Made by a program: the position numbers and the translations under genes
Notes under the pieces: model-generated
Seen by the model: the letters and a program-made list of their open reading frames with translations, nothing else
The model's database searches: none
Told to the model about the DNA's origin: nothing
In this document: positions 26,774-35,742 of the stretch, piece by piece
Layout of the letters: every line of letters starts with the position of its first letter
Position numbering within the stretch: the stretch's first letter is position 1
Assembly: GCF_000169455.1 (NCBI RefSeq)
Contig: NZ_AAYC01000002.1
Coordinates: 124,001-188,000, forward strand
Direction: 5' to 3'
DNA length: 64,000 nucleotides
Source of the DNA: Roseobacter sp. SK209-2-6
GTDB lineage: Bacteria; Pseudomonadota; Alphaproteobacteria; Rhodobacterales; Rhodobacteraceae

Positions 26774-27552
26774 TGCCAGCCAAATCAGGTCGATGGGCCG
26801 ACCTGCGCCCCAGATTGATTTCGGCACTGGTGATGATTGTCGTGGCGTTGTTAGCGATCTGGGCAGGCGGTATGGTCTTTGCACTTGTGATTGCGCTGTG
26901 TTGCGGCGGCATGTTGTGGGAGCTGACCCAGATGTTGGCCCCGCGCCGGGAAGAGACTTCACTGGCAATAGGGGCCGTAGGCGTTGGCTCGGTGCTTGTT
27001 GCCGCATTGCTCCCGGCCATTTTGGCGTTTGTTGTGCTCTTGGCGCCAGTGGCGCTGGCCTGGAAACTGATTCCAGTTGAGGCGCGCAAGCGGTTCGTGC
27101 TCTTTTCGCTTTGGATCATGCTGGCGGGATATGCCTTTGTCTGGATGCGCTGTGAGCTGGGTCCGATCTGGCTGCTTTGGCTGGCAATCGTTGTGGTTCT
27201 GACTGATGTGGCAGGCTATTTCGCGGGCAAGATCTTCGGCGGGCCAAAATTCTGGCCCCGTATCAGCCCCAAGAAAACCTGGTCCGGAACCTCTGCCGGT
27301 TGGGTTGCCGCAGCGCTTGTCGGGGCGGGTTTTGCCGCTGAGTTTCATCTGGGCTTTGGCTTTGTCCTCGCCTCGGTGCTGATCTCCATGGCCAGCCAGG
27401 CAGGAGATGTCGCTGAAAGCGCTCTGAAACGCCAGACCGGTGTGAAAGACTCCAGTGCGCTGATCCCCGGACATGGCGGCTTGCTGGATCGCTTTGACGG
27501 CATGCTGGGTGCGGCTGCGATGTTCCTCTTGCTTTTTGTCATCCTGGGATAG
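26770..27552 (+). CDS. cdsA: Phosphatidate cytidylyltransferase
   Basis: Inner-membrane enzyme making CDP-diacylglycerol, the precursor of all phospholipids. 260 aa with about seven hydrophobic segments. The family signature is intact near the C-terminus: SALKRQTGVKDSSALIPGHG followed by GLLDRFDG, i.e. the S..KR....KD......HGG..DR.D pattern. The start overlaps uppS by 4 bases and the dxr start follows 17 bases after the stop, so it sits in the middle of the operon. Confidence 0.95.
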   Translation: MMPAKSGRWADLRPRLISALVMIVVALLAIWAGGMVFALVIALCCGGMLWELTQMLAPRREETSLAIGAVGVGSVLVAALLPAILAFVVLLAPVALAWKLIPVEARKRFVLFSLWIMLAGYAFVWMRCELGPIWLLWLAIVVVLTDVAGYFAGKIFGGPKFWPRISPKKTWSGTSAGWVAAALVGAGFAAEFHLGFGFVLASVLISMASQAGDVAESALKRQTGVKDSSALIPGHGGLLDRFDGMLGAAAMFLLLFVILG

Positions 27553-27569
27553 CCTGAAAGGGCAGAACC

Positions 27570-28742
27570 ATGCGCAAAGTCACCATCTTCGGGGCCACTG
27601 GTTCCATTGGGCAAAGCACCATTGACCTGATCCGGAGATCTCCGGGCACCTATGATGTTGTTGCACTGACCGGCGGGCGCAATATTGCCCGTCTTGCGGA
27701 AGACGCCATTGCCCTAAAGGCGGATCTGGCGGTGACCGCCCATGAGGAGCTTTTGCAGCCTCTGCGCGAAGCATTGCAAGGATCTGGTGTTGAGGCTGCG
27801 GCGGGGCAGGGCGCTCTGCTGGAAGCAGCCACGCGACCTGCGGATTGGATCATGTCTGCCATTGTGGGTGCTGCAGGTCTGGCGCCTGGGCTAAAGGCAC
27901 TGGAGCAGGGCACAACTCTGGCCCTGGCCAATAAGGAATCTCTGGTCTGCGCCGGGAAACTGCTGCTTGCGACAGCGAAACAGCATGGTGCGCGGCTGCT
28001 GCCGGTCGACAGTGAGCATTCCGCTGTATTCCAAGGCCTTGTAGGCGAGGACATGGATGCGGTTGAGCGGATCATTATCACCGCCTCCGGTGGCGCCTTT
28101 CGGGATTGGCCCATTGGGGATCTGCCCAATGCCACCCTGGCACAGGCCTCTTCGCACCCCAACTGGGATATGGGGCAGCGGATCACAATCGACAGCGCTT
28201 CGATGTTCAACAAGGCGCTGGAAGTTATTGAAACTCGTGAATACTTCCAAGTCGAACCGGATCAGATAGAGGTGCTGGTGCACCCGGAATCCATGGTTCA
28301 TGCCCTGGTGGGGTTTCGCGATGGGGCCTTGATGGCGCATCTTGGCGCGCCTGATATGCGCCATGCCATCGGCTATGCCCTGCACTGGCCGGAACGTCGG
28401 GACCTTCCGGTGGCGCGATTGGATCTGACACAGGTTGGCCAGCTGAATTTCCGCACCCCAGATGCGGCGCGCTACCCTGCGCTCCATCAGGCTTATGCGG
28501 TGATGGAGCGGGGCGGCTTGATGGGTGCGGCGTTCAACGCCGCCAAGGAACGTGCGCTGGATCATTTCATCTCGGGCCATATCCGCTTTACCGATATGGC
28601 AGAGGTAACCGCCAAGGTTCTGGACAGGATCGAGGCGCAAAGCGGCCTTATTGATTCCGCAATGACCCTTGATAACGTGAGCAAGATTGACCATCTGTCG
28701 CGACAGGCTGCGGATGTGGCAGTAGCCGAAGACAAAAGGTAA
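27570..28742 (+). CDS. dxr: 1-deoxy-D-xylulose 5-phosphate reductoisomerase
   Basis: NADPH-dependent enzyme that forms MEP in the non-mevalonate isoprenoid pathway and so feeds UppS and MiaA. 390 aa, normal. NADPH motif GATGSIGQSTIDL at about 7-19; metal/substrate loops LPVDSEHSAVFQ, ASGGAFRDW and HPNWDMGQRITIDSASMFNK, all intact. A good ribosome-binding site (GGGCAGAA region) precedes the ATG. The rseP start follows 4 bases after its stop. Confidence 0.97.
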   Translation: MRKVTIFGATGSIGQSTIDLIRRSPGTYDVVALTGGRNIARLAEDAIALKADLAVTAHEELLQPLREALQGSGVEAAAGQGALLEAATRPADWIMSAIVGAAGLAPGLKALEQGTTLALANKESLVCAGKLLLATAKQHGARLLPVDSEHSAVFQGLVGEDMDAVERIIITASGGAFRDWPIGDLPNATLAQASSHPNWDMGQRITIDSASMFNKALEVIETREYFQVEPDQIEVLVHPESMVHALVGFRDGALMAHLGAPDMRHAIGYALHWPERRDLPVARLDLTQVGQLNFRTPDAARYPALHQAYAVMERGGLMGAAFNAAKERALDHFISGHIRFTDMAEVTAKVLDRIEAQSGLIDSAMTLDNVSKIDHLSRQAADVAVAEDKR

Positions 28743-28746
28743 AAAC

Positions 28747-30096
28747 GTGGACCTCTTCTCCCTTATTCCGCAGTTTGGCGGCTTTCTATATATTGTCGCC
28801 AGCTTTGTGATTGCGCTTTCGGTGATTGTCGCGGTGCATGAATATGGCCACTATATCGTCGGGCGCTGGTCCGGCATCCACGCAGAGGTCTTCTCTTTGG
28901 GATTTGGACCGGTGCTGTGGAGCCGCATTGATAAACACGGCACCCAGTGGCAAGTGGCGCTTTTGCCCTTTGGTGGCTATGTCAAATTCTTAGGCGATGC
29001 CAATGCGGCCTCTGGCAAGGATATGGATGCCATGTCCTTTGCAGAAGCCGACCCGGTCCATCTGCGCCGAACCATGCATGGGGCCCCGCTTTGGGCACGG
29101 GCTGCGACCGTCGCGGCGGGCCCTGTGTTCAACTTTGTCATGTCGGCCTTGGTCTTTGCGGCGCTGGCTTTTGCCTATGGGAAGGCGCGTGATCCGCTGA
29201 CCGTGGGGACGCTCGTTGAGTTGCCGGTGATGCAGGAAGGCCTGCAAAGCGGTGATGTTCTGCTAGAGGTCGAAGGCCAGGCTCTGCCTGCTTTTGATGA
29301 TCGGCAGGGATGGAGTGCATGGCAGGAAACACTGCCGGTGAAACCCAGCCTTGATTATCTGGTGGAACGAGACGGGCAGAGCCTTTTGGTTGCTGGCCCC
29401 TATTTCTCACCTCCGTTTGTTCAGGGGGTTGTTCCGCGCAGTGCCGCCTCTGACGCTGGTTTGCAGGGCGGGGACGTGATCACCGCTGTCGATGGTGAGG
29501 CGATCTTTGCTTTTGATCAGTTGAAAACAAAGGTTGAAGCCGCTGAAGGTGCGGTTCTGGCACTGACAGTTTGGCGGCAGGGACAAAGCCTGGAGTTGAA
29601 TCTGCAGCCGCGCCGCACCGATGAACCCCAGGCAGAGGGTGGATTTGCCACCCGTTGGCGCATTGGCGTTATTGGGGGGCGTGCCTTTGAGGCGGCGACA
29701 GAGACGGCGGGCTTGGGAGAATCGCTGCTGTCTGGAACAGGGCAGGTCTGGTCCGTCATCGAAACTTCGATTTCCGGACTTGCACATATTATCACCGGGG
29801 CAATCAGCACCTGTAACCTGTCCGGTCCCATCGGGATTGCCGAAACCTCTGGCGCCATGGCCAGCCAGGGCGCAGAGAGTTTCATCCGCTTTATCGCGGT
29901 GCTTTCCACCGCGGTTGGTCTGCTGAACCTCTTCCCTGTGCCTGCTTTGGATGGCGGTCATCTGGTCTTTTACGCCTATGAGGCGGTTGCCGGGCGCCCA
30001 CCCAGCGATGGTGTGATCAAAGTCCTGATGTCCCTGGGCATTACCATCATCTTGTCCCTGATGGTCTTTGCTCTGGCAAACGACCTGTTCTGCTAA
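28747..30096 (+). CDS. rseP: Site-2 zinc metalloprotease RseP
   Basis: Intramembrane protease that clips anti-sigma factors and signal-peptide remnants. 449 aa. The zinc motif HEYGH is at about residue 35 in the first membrane helix, and the third zinc ligand lies in FPVPALDGGHLVFY near residue 400. PDZ domains span about 125-310 (motifs GDVLLEVEGQ and GDVITAVDGE), giving two copies. The start is a GTG placed 4 bases after dxr. Order dxr-rseP-bamA is the classical proteobacterial arrangement. Confidence 0.94.
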   Translation: MDLFSLIPQFGGFLYIVASFVIALSVIVAVHEYGHYIVGRWSGIHAEVFSLGFGPVLWSRIDKHGTQWQVALLPFGGYVKFLGDANAASGKDMDAMSFAEADPVHLRRTMHGAPLWARAATVAAGPVFNFVMSALVFAALAFAYGKARDPLTVGTLVELPVMQEGLQSGDVLLEVEGQALPAFDDRQGWSAWQETLPVKPSLDYLVERDGQSLLVAGPYFSPPFVQGVVPRSAASDAGLQGGDVITAVDGEAIFAFDQLKTKVEAAEGAVLALTVWRQGQSLELNLQPRRTDEPQAEGGFATRWRIGVIGGRAFEAATETAGLGESLLSGTGQVWSVIETSISGLAHIITGAISTCNLSGPIGIAETSGAMASQGAESFIRFIAVLSTAVGLLNLFPVPALDGGHLVFYAYEAVAGRPPSDGVIKVLMSLGITIILSLMVFALANDLFC

Positions 30097-30550
30097 AGAG
30101 CAGGTCCCATCGTTGATTTGACACCTTTGCCGGTTCTTGATTGATCGCTGACAAGGGTGCGCAAGCTGAGGGGGCCGGGCGTCAAACTCTGGCCACATTC
30201 CCCAGGTAAGGATTGAGTAATCAATTCGTCCAATGCTGTACCGCCGTAAATTCTGCCTTGGTGGCGCAGTGTTCATCTGGGGATACCTCTGCCATGAATG
30301 CTTCAGCACAATCCGAGCGGGGCCTTGCGCTTCTGATGCTTCTGAACTGGGATCGCGCCCTGTCGTGCCTTGCGATCTTTCTGTCGCTGGTTGTCGGAGC
30401 CTGGATTTTGCCTGTTTAACCCGTTGTCGAATTGAAACAATTCAAAGCGGCTTTTGCGGGTTCCTGCCCGTCCGCGTCTTCTTGGTTTTGACAACGGCCC
30501 TCAAACCCGATACCCACATCTCAAAGCTGCTATAAATCGGGTAAAGAACG
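30097..30550 (+). other. 454-base gap between rseP and bamA
   Basis: No convincing long gene. It probably contains a promoter for the outer-membrane and lipid A part of the cluster. A possible 41-codon hydrophobic reading frame (30294-30419) is listed separately. An imperfect hairpin straddles the rseP stop but has no T-run. Confidence 0.4.
30294..30419 (+). CDS. Possible 41-aa membrane peptide
   Basis: ATG-started frame preceded by GGGGA about 10 bases upstream; residues 10-39 are hydrophobic with LNWDRALSCLAIFLSLVVG. No family is recognised, and it lies in the 454-base gap between rseP and bamA. It could equally be a chance frame. Confidence 0.25.
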   Translation: MNASAQSERGLALLMLLNWDRALSCLAIFLSLVVGAWILPV

Positions 30551-32953
30551 ATGTTTTGGGGGAAGAACGCGGGCATATCCTGCGGTGGGCGCTCTAAACG
30601 TGCCAATATTTTGTATCGTGGGGTGTCAATTTCGGCATTGACCTTGGCTCTTGGTTTGGCGCTTGCGCCACATCAGGCAGAGGCGCAGAGCTACCGTTTC
30701 GGCAATGTAAAGGTCGAGGGGAATCAGCGCATTCAATCCTCGACTATTGTTGCCTATACCGGCATCAAGCGTGGGACAGCCGTTAGTGCCGGGCAATTGA
30801 ATGATGCCTATCAGGCCATTCTCGCCAGCGGTGTTTTCGAAAGCGTTGAATTGGTGCCACGCGGCGGAACCTTGGTGATCAAGGTCACCGAATTCCCAAC
30901 CATCAACCGGATTAACTTCGAGGGAAATCGTCGAATCAAGGACGATGTTCTGGAAGGGATCATCGAATCCTCGCCTCGCCGGGTCTTCAACCCGGAAGTG
31001 GCAGAGCGGGACGCTGCTGCCATTGCAGAGCTTTACGGTGTGCGCGGGCGCTTGGCCTCCAGTGTGACGCCTCGTATCATCCGCCGCAGCGATAATCGCG
31101 TGGATCTGGTCTTTGAGATTGGTGAAGGCGATACCATCGAGGTGGAGCGCGTCTCTTTCCTTGGAAACCAGGTCTACTCTGACCGCAGGCTTCGCCGCGT
31201 TCTTGAAACCAAACAAGCGGGCCTCCTGCGGACCTTTATCAACAAGGATACCCTTGTTGAGGATCGGATCGAGTTCGACAAACAAGTCCTGCGCGATTTC
31301 TACCTGTCACGCGGCTATGTCGACTTCCGGGTGAACAGCTCAAACGCTGAAGTCACACGTGAGCGCGATGCGGTGTTTCTGGTGCTAGATGTGACAGAGG
31401 GTCAGCAATTCCGCTTTGGCGAGATTTCGGTCACAAGCAGCGTTTCAGCGGCGGATGCGGAAGAGTTTTTCGCGGCGCTCAAGATCAAGCCTGGTGTTGT
31501 TTACTCTCCAAGCCTGGTTGAAAGCTCAATTGAACGGCTGGAAACTCTGGCGATCCAGAAAGGGGTCGATTTTCTTCGTGTGGAGCCTCGTGTTACGCGC
31601 AACGACAGAGACCTGACACTGGATCTGGAGTTTGTGCTTAGCAAAGGTCCCCGCGTCTTTGTGGAACGCATTGATATTGAGGGGAATACCACAACCCTTG
31701 ATCGTGTGATCCGTCAGAAATTCCGCACTGTTGAAGGGGATCCCTTCAACCCCCGTGAAATTCGGCGCACAGCCGAGCGTATTCGTGCTTTGGGATTCTT
31801 TGCTGAGGCAGATGTCGATGTTCGTGAGGGGAGCAGCCCGGAGCACGTTGTGATCGATGTTGATGTCGAAGAACAGCCAACGGGTTCCCTGAACCTTGGC
31901 GGCAGCTACTCCGTCAACGATGGGTTCGGCATTGCCGTTGGCGTGACAGAGAACAACTTTCTCGGACGGGGTCAGCGTTTGGCCTTCTCGATCTCTACAG
32001 CATCAGATTCGGAAGAATATCGCTTAGGCTTTTCCGAACCCCATCTTTTAGGGCGCGATATACGCTTTGATCTGGACTTGGGCCTTTCCGAAACAGATTC
32101 AAGTTTCTCTCAGTACGACACTAGCCGCATTTTCTTTCAGCCCGCGGTGACCTTCAACACCAGTGAGAACAGTTCTTTAACTCTACGCTACGGCTGGGAG
32201 ACAGACGAGATGATCCGCCGCGCGGATGTGACGTCGGGTGGCGTTACCTATCCTGTTGCAGGTCCTGTTATCCGGAGTGAGATTGCGCAGGGAGAAGAAA
32301 GCACTAGTAAAATCGGCTTTACCTATACCTTCGACAGTCGTTTGACAGGGCTCGATCCCAACGCTGGGTTCCTGGTGGAACTCGGGGCAGATTATGCCGG
32401 CATTGGAGGGGATAACGAATACCTGCGAACGACGTCCAAGATTGTAGCCCAGAAAAGGATCTGGAACGAAGAGGTTACGCTTCGCGCAACTTTTGAAGCA
32501 GGTGCTTTGCACTGGATGGGCAATGACACCAGCCGCTCCATTGACCGTTTTGTTCTGTCCCCCGCCATCATGCGTGGTTTTGAACCCGGAGGGATCGGGC
32601 CGCGAGATCAGGCCCCGCGTGCAGATGGGGCAAATTACAACGATTTCCTGGGCGGTAACTTCTATGCGGTTGCTCGTTTTGATGCTGAGTTCCCGCTGGG
32701 TTTGCCAGAGGAACTGGGCGTCCGAGGCGGTCTTTTCTATGATGTTGGTAACCTCTGGGGACTGCAGGACTCTGACGCTTCCGCGAGCGGATCCGTAGTT
32801 GGCCGCAATGGATCCTTCCGTCATGCAGTTGGGTTTTCCGTCCTCTGGACCACTGGGTTTGGACCTTTGCGGTTCAACTTCTCCAGGGCGCTCAAGAAAG
32901 AGGACTTTGACCAGGAGCAAAACTTCGACCTGACCCTGCAGGCGCGGTTCTGA
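30551..32953 (+). CDS. bamA: Outer-membrane protein assembly factor BamA
   Basis: Central pore of the BAM complex that folds beta-barrel proteins into the outer membrane. 800 aa. A signal peptide ends near AEAQS (about residue 45), preceded by a longer than usual N-terminal region. Five POTRA domains follow (about 48-380; recurrent VEGNQRI, FEGNRRI, FLGNQVYSD, IDIEGNTTT starts), then the barrel (about 400-800) with GPRDQ, the conserved LRFNFSRAL segment and a terminal aromatic residue in TLQARF. The next gene, ompH/skp, starts 5 bases on. Upstream it has its own gap for a promoter. Confidence 0.97.
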   Translation: MFWGKNAGISCGGRSKRANILYRGVSISALTLALGLALAPHQAEAQSYRFGNVKVEGNQRIQSSTIVAYTGIKRGTAVSAGQLNDAYQAILASGVFESVELVPRGGTLVIKVTEFPTINRINFEGNRRIKDDVLEGIIESSPRRVFNPEVAERDAAAIAELYGVRGRLASSVTPRIIRRSDNRVDLVFEIGEGDTIEVERVSFLGNQVYSDRRLRRVLETKQAGLLRTFINKDTLVEDRIEFDKQVLRDFYLSRGYVDFRVNSSNAEVTRERDAVFLVLDVTEGQQFRFGEISVTSSVSAADAEEFFAALKIKPGVVYSPSLVESSIERLETLAIQKGVDFLRVEPRVTRNDRDLTLDLEFVLSKGPRVFVERIDIEGNTTTLDRVIRQKFRTVEGDPFNPREIRRTAERIRALGFFAEADVDVREGSSPEHVVIDVDVEEQPTGSLNLGGSYSVNDGFGIAVGVTENNFLGRGQRLAFSISTASDSEEYRLGFSEPHLLGRDIRFDLDLGLSETDSSFSQYDTSRIFFQPAVTFNTSENSSLTLRYGWETDEMIRRADVTSGGVTYPVAGPVIRSEIAQGEESTSKIGFTYTFDSRLTGLDPNAGFLVELGADYAGIGGDNEYLRTTSKIVAQKRIWNEEVTLRATFEAGALHWMGNDTSRSIDRFVLSPAIMRGFEPGGIGPRDQAPRADGANYNDFLGGNFYAVARFDAEFPLGLPEELGVRGGLFYDVGNLWGLQDSDASASGSVVGRNGSFRHAVGFSVLWTTGFGPLRFNFSRALKKEDFDQEQNFDLTLQARF

Positions 32954-32957
32954 TCCC

Positions 32958-33590
32958 ATGGCTCCGCGTTATCTGCGGCATAAGAAATCAAAAGCGCTGG
33001 TCTTCGGGCCTGCGCTTTTTGCCTGTTTCATGACCCTGGGCGATGTCATCCAGGCGCAGCAAACCCGTTTGCATCCAAATCTGGGCAGTGATCTCCAGTT
33101 TGGCGCACCCCAAAGCGGAGTTCTGACCATCGAGCCAGAGCGCCTCTTTGTTGAAAGCGCCTTTGGCAAGCGGGTGATCGCAGAAATCGAAGCCGAGGGG
33201 GCTGTGCTGACTGCAGAGAACCGCAGGATAGAAGCGGAGCTGCGGCAAGAGGAGCAAGACCTGACTGTGCGGCGGCCAGAAATGGAGCCTGAAGCCTTTC
33301 GTGCGCTTGCGGATGCCTTTGATGCGAAGGTTCAGGAAACACGACGGTTGCAACAGGAAAAACTTCTGGAGATCAGCCAGATCCGGGACGACGCCCGTGT
33401 CGAATTTGCCCTGGCTTCAAAACCGATCCTCGAGCAGATCATGCGTGAGGCCGGCGCGGGGGCTATTCTAGATCTGAGTGCTGTCTTCATCGCAGCAGAT
33501 TCAGTGGATGTTACGGATCTTGCGATTGATCAGATTGACCGTCTTCTAGGAGATGGCGCTGAACCGGACCAGCAAAATCCGGAAGAGTAA
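32958..33590 (+). CDS. skp: OmpH/Skp-family periplasmic chaperone
   Basis: 210 aa. The signal peptide is at about 1-35 (VFGPALFACFMTLGDVIQAQ). The mature part is a long alpha-helical, charged region rich in Glu, Gln and Arg (about 80-160, e.g. RRIEAELRQEEQDLTVRRPEM split as ELRQEEQDLTVR) consistent with the tentacle coiled coil of Skp. Skp carries unfolded outer-membrane proteins to BamA, and its position directly behind bamA fits. A short acidic C-terminus (DGAEPDQQNPEE) is extra. Sequence similarity in this family is weak, so the call leans on context. Confidence 0.85.
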   Translation: MAPRYLRHKKSKALVFGPALFACFMTLGDVIQAQQTRLHPNLGSDLQFGAPQSGVLTIEPERLFVESAFGKRVIAEIEAEGAVLTAENRRIEAELRQEEQDLTVRRPEMEPEAFRALADAFDAKVQETRRLQQEKLLEISQIRDDARVEFALASKPILEQIMREAGAGAILDLSAVFIAADSVDVTDLAIDQIDRLLGDGAEPDQQNPEE

Positions 33591-33670
33591 CGACGTGCTG
33601 CGCGCTTGCTGAACTTTGTTTCCCTTGTTAGGGACAGCGCAGACCGCAGAAAAATTATAGGAAAGCCACC

Positions 33671-34135
33671 ATGACCGCAGAGCTGCAAAGCGCCGATATT
33701 CACCTCATCCAGCGTATTCTGCCGCACCGCTATCCCTTCCTTCTGGTGGATAAGGTTGTCGATATTGATGGTTTCTCTTCTGCACGTGGCATCAAGAATG
33801 TCACCATGAACGAGCCGCATTTCCAGGGGCATTTCCCTGGTGCACCTATCATGCCTGGTGTCACCATTGTCGAAGCCATGGCGCAAACCGCAGGGGTTAT
33901 GCTGGGTGTTGCCTTGGATATGGTCGACACGGATCTGCTGATCTACTTTATGAATATCGACAAGTGTAAGTTCCGCCGCAAAGTCATCCCTGGGGATGTT
34001 CTGGAAATGAAGGTGGAAACCCTGCGCGGTAAGCCAGGTGGCAAGATCTTTAAGTTCAAGGGAACTGCGACCGTTGAAGGTGAAGTGGCTGCCGAAGCCG
34101 AATTCACCGCCATGGTCGACCTGCAAAAGGACTGA
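33671..34135 (+). CDS. fabZ: (3R)-hydroxymyristoyl-ACP dehydratase
   Basis: Dehydrates 3-hydroxyacyl-ACP in fatty-acid elongation. 154 aa, normal. The hot-dog-fold active site [22 protein letters not shown] (His at about 56 and Glu at about 70) is intact, as are [13 protein letters not shown] at the start and [12 protein letters not shown]. It starts 80 bases after skp and ends 5 bases before lpxA. In many Gram-negatives lpxD stands between skp and fabZ; here it does not. Confidence 0.96.
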   Translation: MTAELQSADIHLIQRILPHRYPFLLVDKVVDIDGFSSARGIKNVTMNEPHFQGHFPGAPIMPGVTIVEAMAQTAGVMLGVALDMVDTDLLIYFMNIDKCKFRRKVIPGDVLEMKVETLRGKPGGKIFKFKGTATVEGEVAAEAEFTAMVDLQKD

Positions 34136-34140
34136 CCAAT

Positions 34141-34926
34141 ATGAGCCAGATCCACCCCAGCGCCATCATTGAAGAGGGCGCCCAAATTGGCGAGGACTGT
34201 GTGATTGGTCCGTTCTGCCATATCGGTCCCGAAGTGGTTTTGGGGGATCGGGTTACATTGAAATCCCATGTGGTCGTTGCTGGAAACACTCAGATCGGGG
34301 AAGAGAGCACGATTTTCTCTTTCGCAGTTGTGGGCGAGATCCCGCAGGATCTGAAGTTCAAGGGCGAAAAATGCCGGACCGAAATCGGTCAACGTAATCG
34401 CATCCGCGAGCATGTGACCATCAATGCGGGCACTGAAGGCGGGGGAGGCGTCACCCGGATCGGTGATGATGGGCTCTTTATGGCGGGCTGCCATATCGCC
34501 CATGATGCGCTGATTGGTGATCGGGTTATCGTGGTCAATTCCTCCGCAGTGGCCGGTCACTGTGTCATCGAGGATGACGTGATCATCGGTGGCCTGTCCG
34601 GGCTGCACCAATTTGTCCGCATAGGCAAAGGCGCCATCATCGGGGCGCTCTCCATGGTGACCAATGATGTCATTCCCTATGGGCTGGTGCAGGCACCGCG
34701 CGGCGAGTTGGACGGGCTCAACCTGGTTGGCCTCAAACGTCGAGGGGTCGCGCGTGCGGATATTACTGCACTGCGCGCGGCCTTCCAGATGCTGGCCCAG
34801 GGTGAAGGTACCTTCTCAGAGCGCGCCAAGCGTCTGGGGGAAGAGGCGGATAGCGACTATGTCCGCGATATCGTCGATTTTGTTGCTGGCGACACTCACC
34901 GTTCCTTCTTGACGCCTGGGGGATAA
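34141..34926 (+). CDS. lpxA: UDP-N-acetylglucosamine O-acyltransferase
   Basis: First step of lipid A synthesis, moving a 3-hydroxyacyl chain from ACP to UDP-GlcNAc. 261 aa. Left-handed beta-helix made of hexapeptide repeats (IHPSAIIEEGAQIGEDCVIG, then VVLGDRVTLKSHVVV and others) up to about residue 190. The catalytic His lies in GCHIAHDALIGD, and the helical C-terminus (AFQMLAQGEGTFSERAKRL) closes the trimer. lpxI follows 3 bases later; the two are translationally adjacent. Confidence 0.96.
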   Translation: MSQIHPSAIIEEGAQIGEDCVIGPFCHIGPEVVLGDRVTLKSHVVVAGNTQIGEESTIFSFAVVGEIPQDLKFKGEKCRTEIGQRNRIREHVTINAGTEGGGGVTRIGDDGLFMAGCHIAHDALIGDRVIVVNSSAVAGHCVIEDDVIIGGLSGLHQFVRIGKGAIIGALSMVTNDVIPYGLVQAPRGELDGLNLVGLKRRGVARADITALRAAFQMLAQGEGTFSERAKRLGEEADSDYVRDIVDFVAGDTHRSFLTPGG

Positions 34927-34929
34927 AAC

Positions 34930-35718
34930 ATGCTGGCACTTATTGCGGGCCGTGGCTTGCTGCCAAAAGAAGTTGCCGCGCGTCTGCCAGAGCGGGCGCT
35001 AATCTGTGCTCTCGCAGGATCTGAGCCTGACTGTGTTGATGCGGAAATCACCTTCCGACTGGAGCATTTCGGTAGCTTTCTGGAGCGCCTGAAAGCCGCT
35101 GGCGTAACAGAGGTTTGTCTGGCGGGGGCTGTGACGCGCCCTCAGATTGATCCCACTGCCATTGATGCGGCAACCCTGCCTCTGGTCCCTGCCTTCCAAG
35201 CTGCCTTGGCAGCGGGGGACGATGGCGCTCTGCGCGCGGTCATGGCAATTCTGGAGCAGGCTGGATTTACTTTGCGTGCAGCACATGAGGCTGCGCCTGA
35301 TCTGTTGATGGGCGAGGGGGTCTTTACCCGCGTCCAACCCGGTGAGCTGGATCACGCGGATGCCGCGCGGGGCGCAGAGATCGTTGCCGCCATGAGTGCT
35401 GCCGATATCGGCCAAAGTTGCGCGGTTCGCGCCTGTCAGGCTATTGCTGTCGAAAATGCCTTTGGCACCGATTGGATGCTGCACAGTCTCAGTGCACGGC
35501 CAGATGGCGAAGGCGGGCTTATGTTCAAAGCCCCTAAGCCTGGTCAGGATCGCCGTGCGGATCTGCCGACCATTGGGCCAGAAACGGTTGCTGCTGCTGC
35601 CACAGCCGGCCTTTCCGGTATCGTGCTCGAGGCTGGCGGTGTGCTGGTCCTGAACCAGGAAGAGGTGATCGCTGCCTGTGATCGCCATGGGCTTTTCCTC
35701 TGGCTACGGCCAGCCTGA
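34930..35718 (+). CDS. lpxI: UDP-2,3-diacylglucosamine hydrolase, LpxI type
   Basis: 262 aa. Cleaves UDP-diacylglucosamine to lipid X and UMP; LpxI replaces LpxH in alphaproteobacteria (established for Caulobacter). The N-terminus MLALIAGRGLLPKEVA, GSFLERLKAAGVTEVCLAGAVTRP, the middle DGALRAVMAILEQAGF and LSGIVLEAGGVLVLNQ with a catalytic Asp region (about 210-230) match the family. Position between lpxA and lpxB, all on one strand, supports the call. No metallophosphoesterase motifs of LpxH are present. Confidence 0.93.
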   Translation: MLALIAGRGLLPKEVAARLPERALICALAGSEPDCVDAEITFRLEHFGSFLERLKAAGVTEVCLAGAVTRPQIDPTAIDAATLPLVPAFQAALAAGDDGALRAVMAILEQAGFTLRAAHEAAPDLLMGEGVFTRVQPGELDHADAARGAEIVAAMSAADIGQSCAVRACQAIAVENAFGTDWMLHSLSARPDGEGGLMFKAPKPGQDRRADLPTIGPETVAAAATAGLSGIVLEAGGVLVLNQEEVIAACDRHGLFLWLRPA

Positions 35719-35742
35719 TCGATACCACAAGAGAAACCCTGC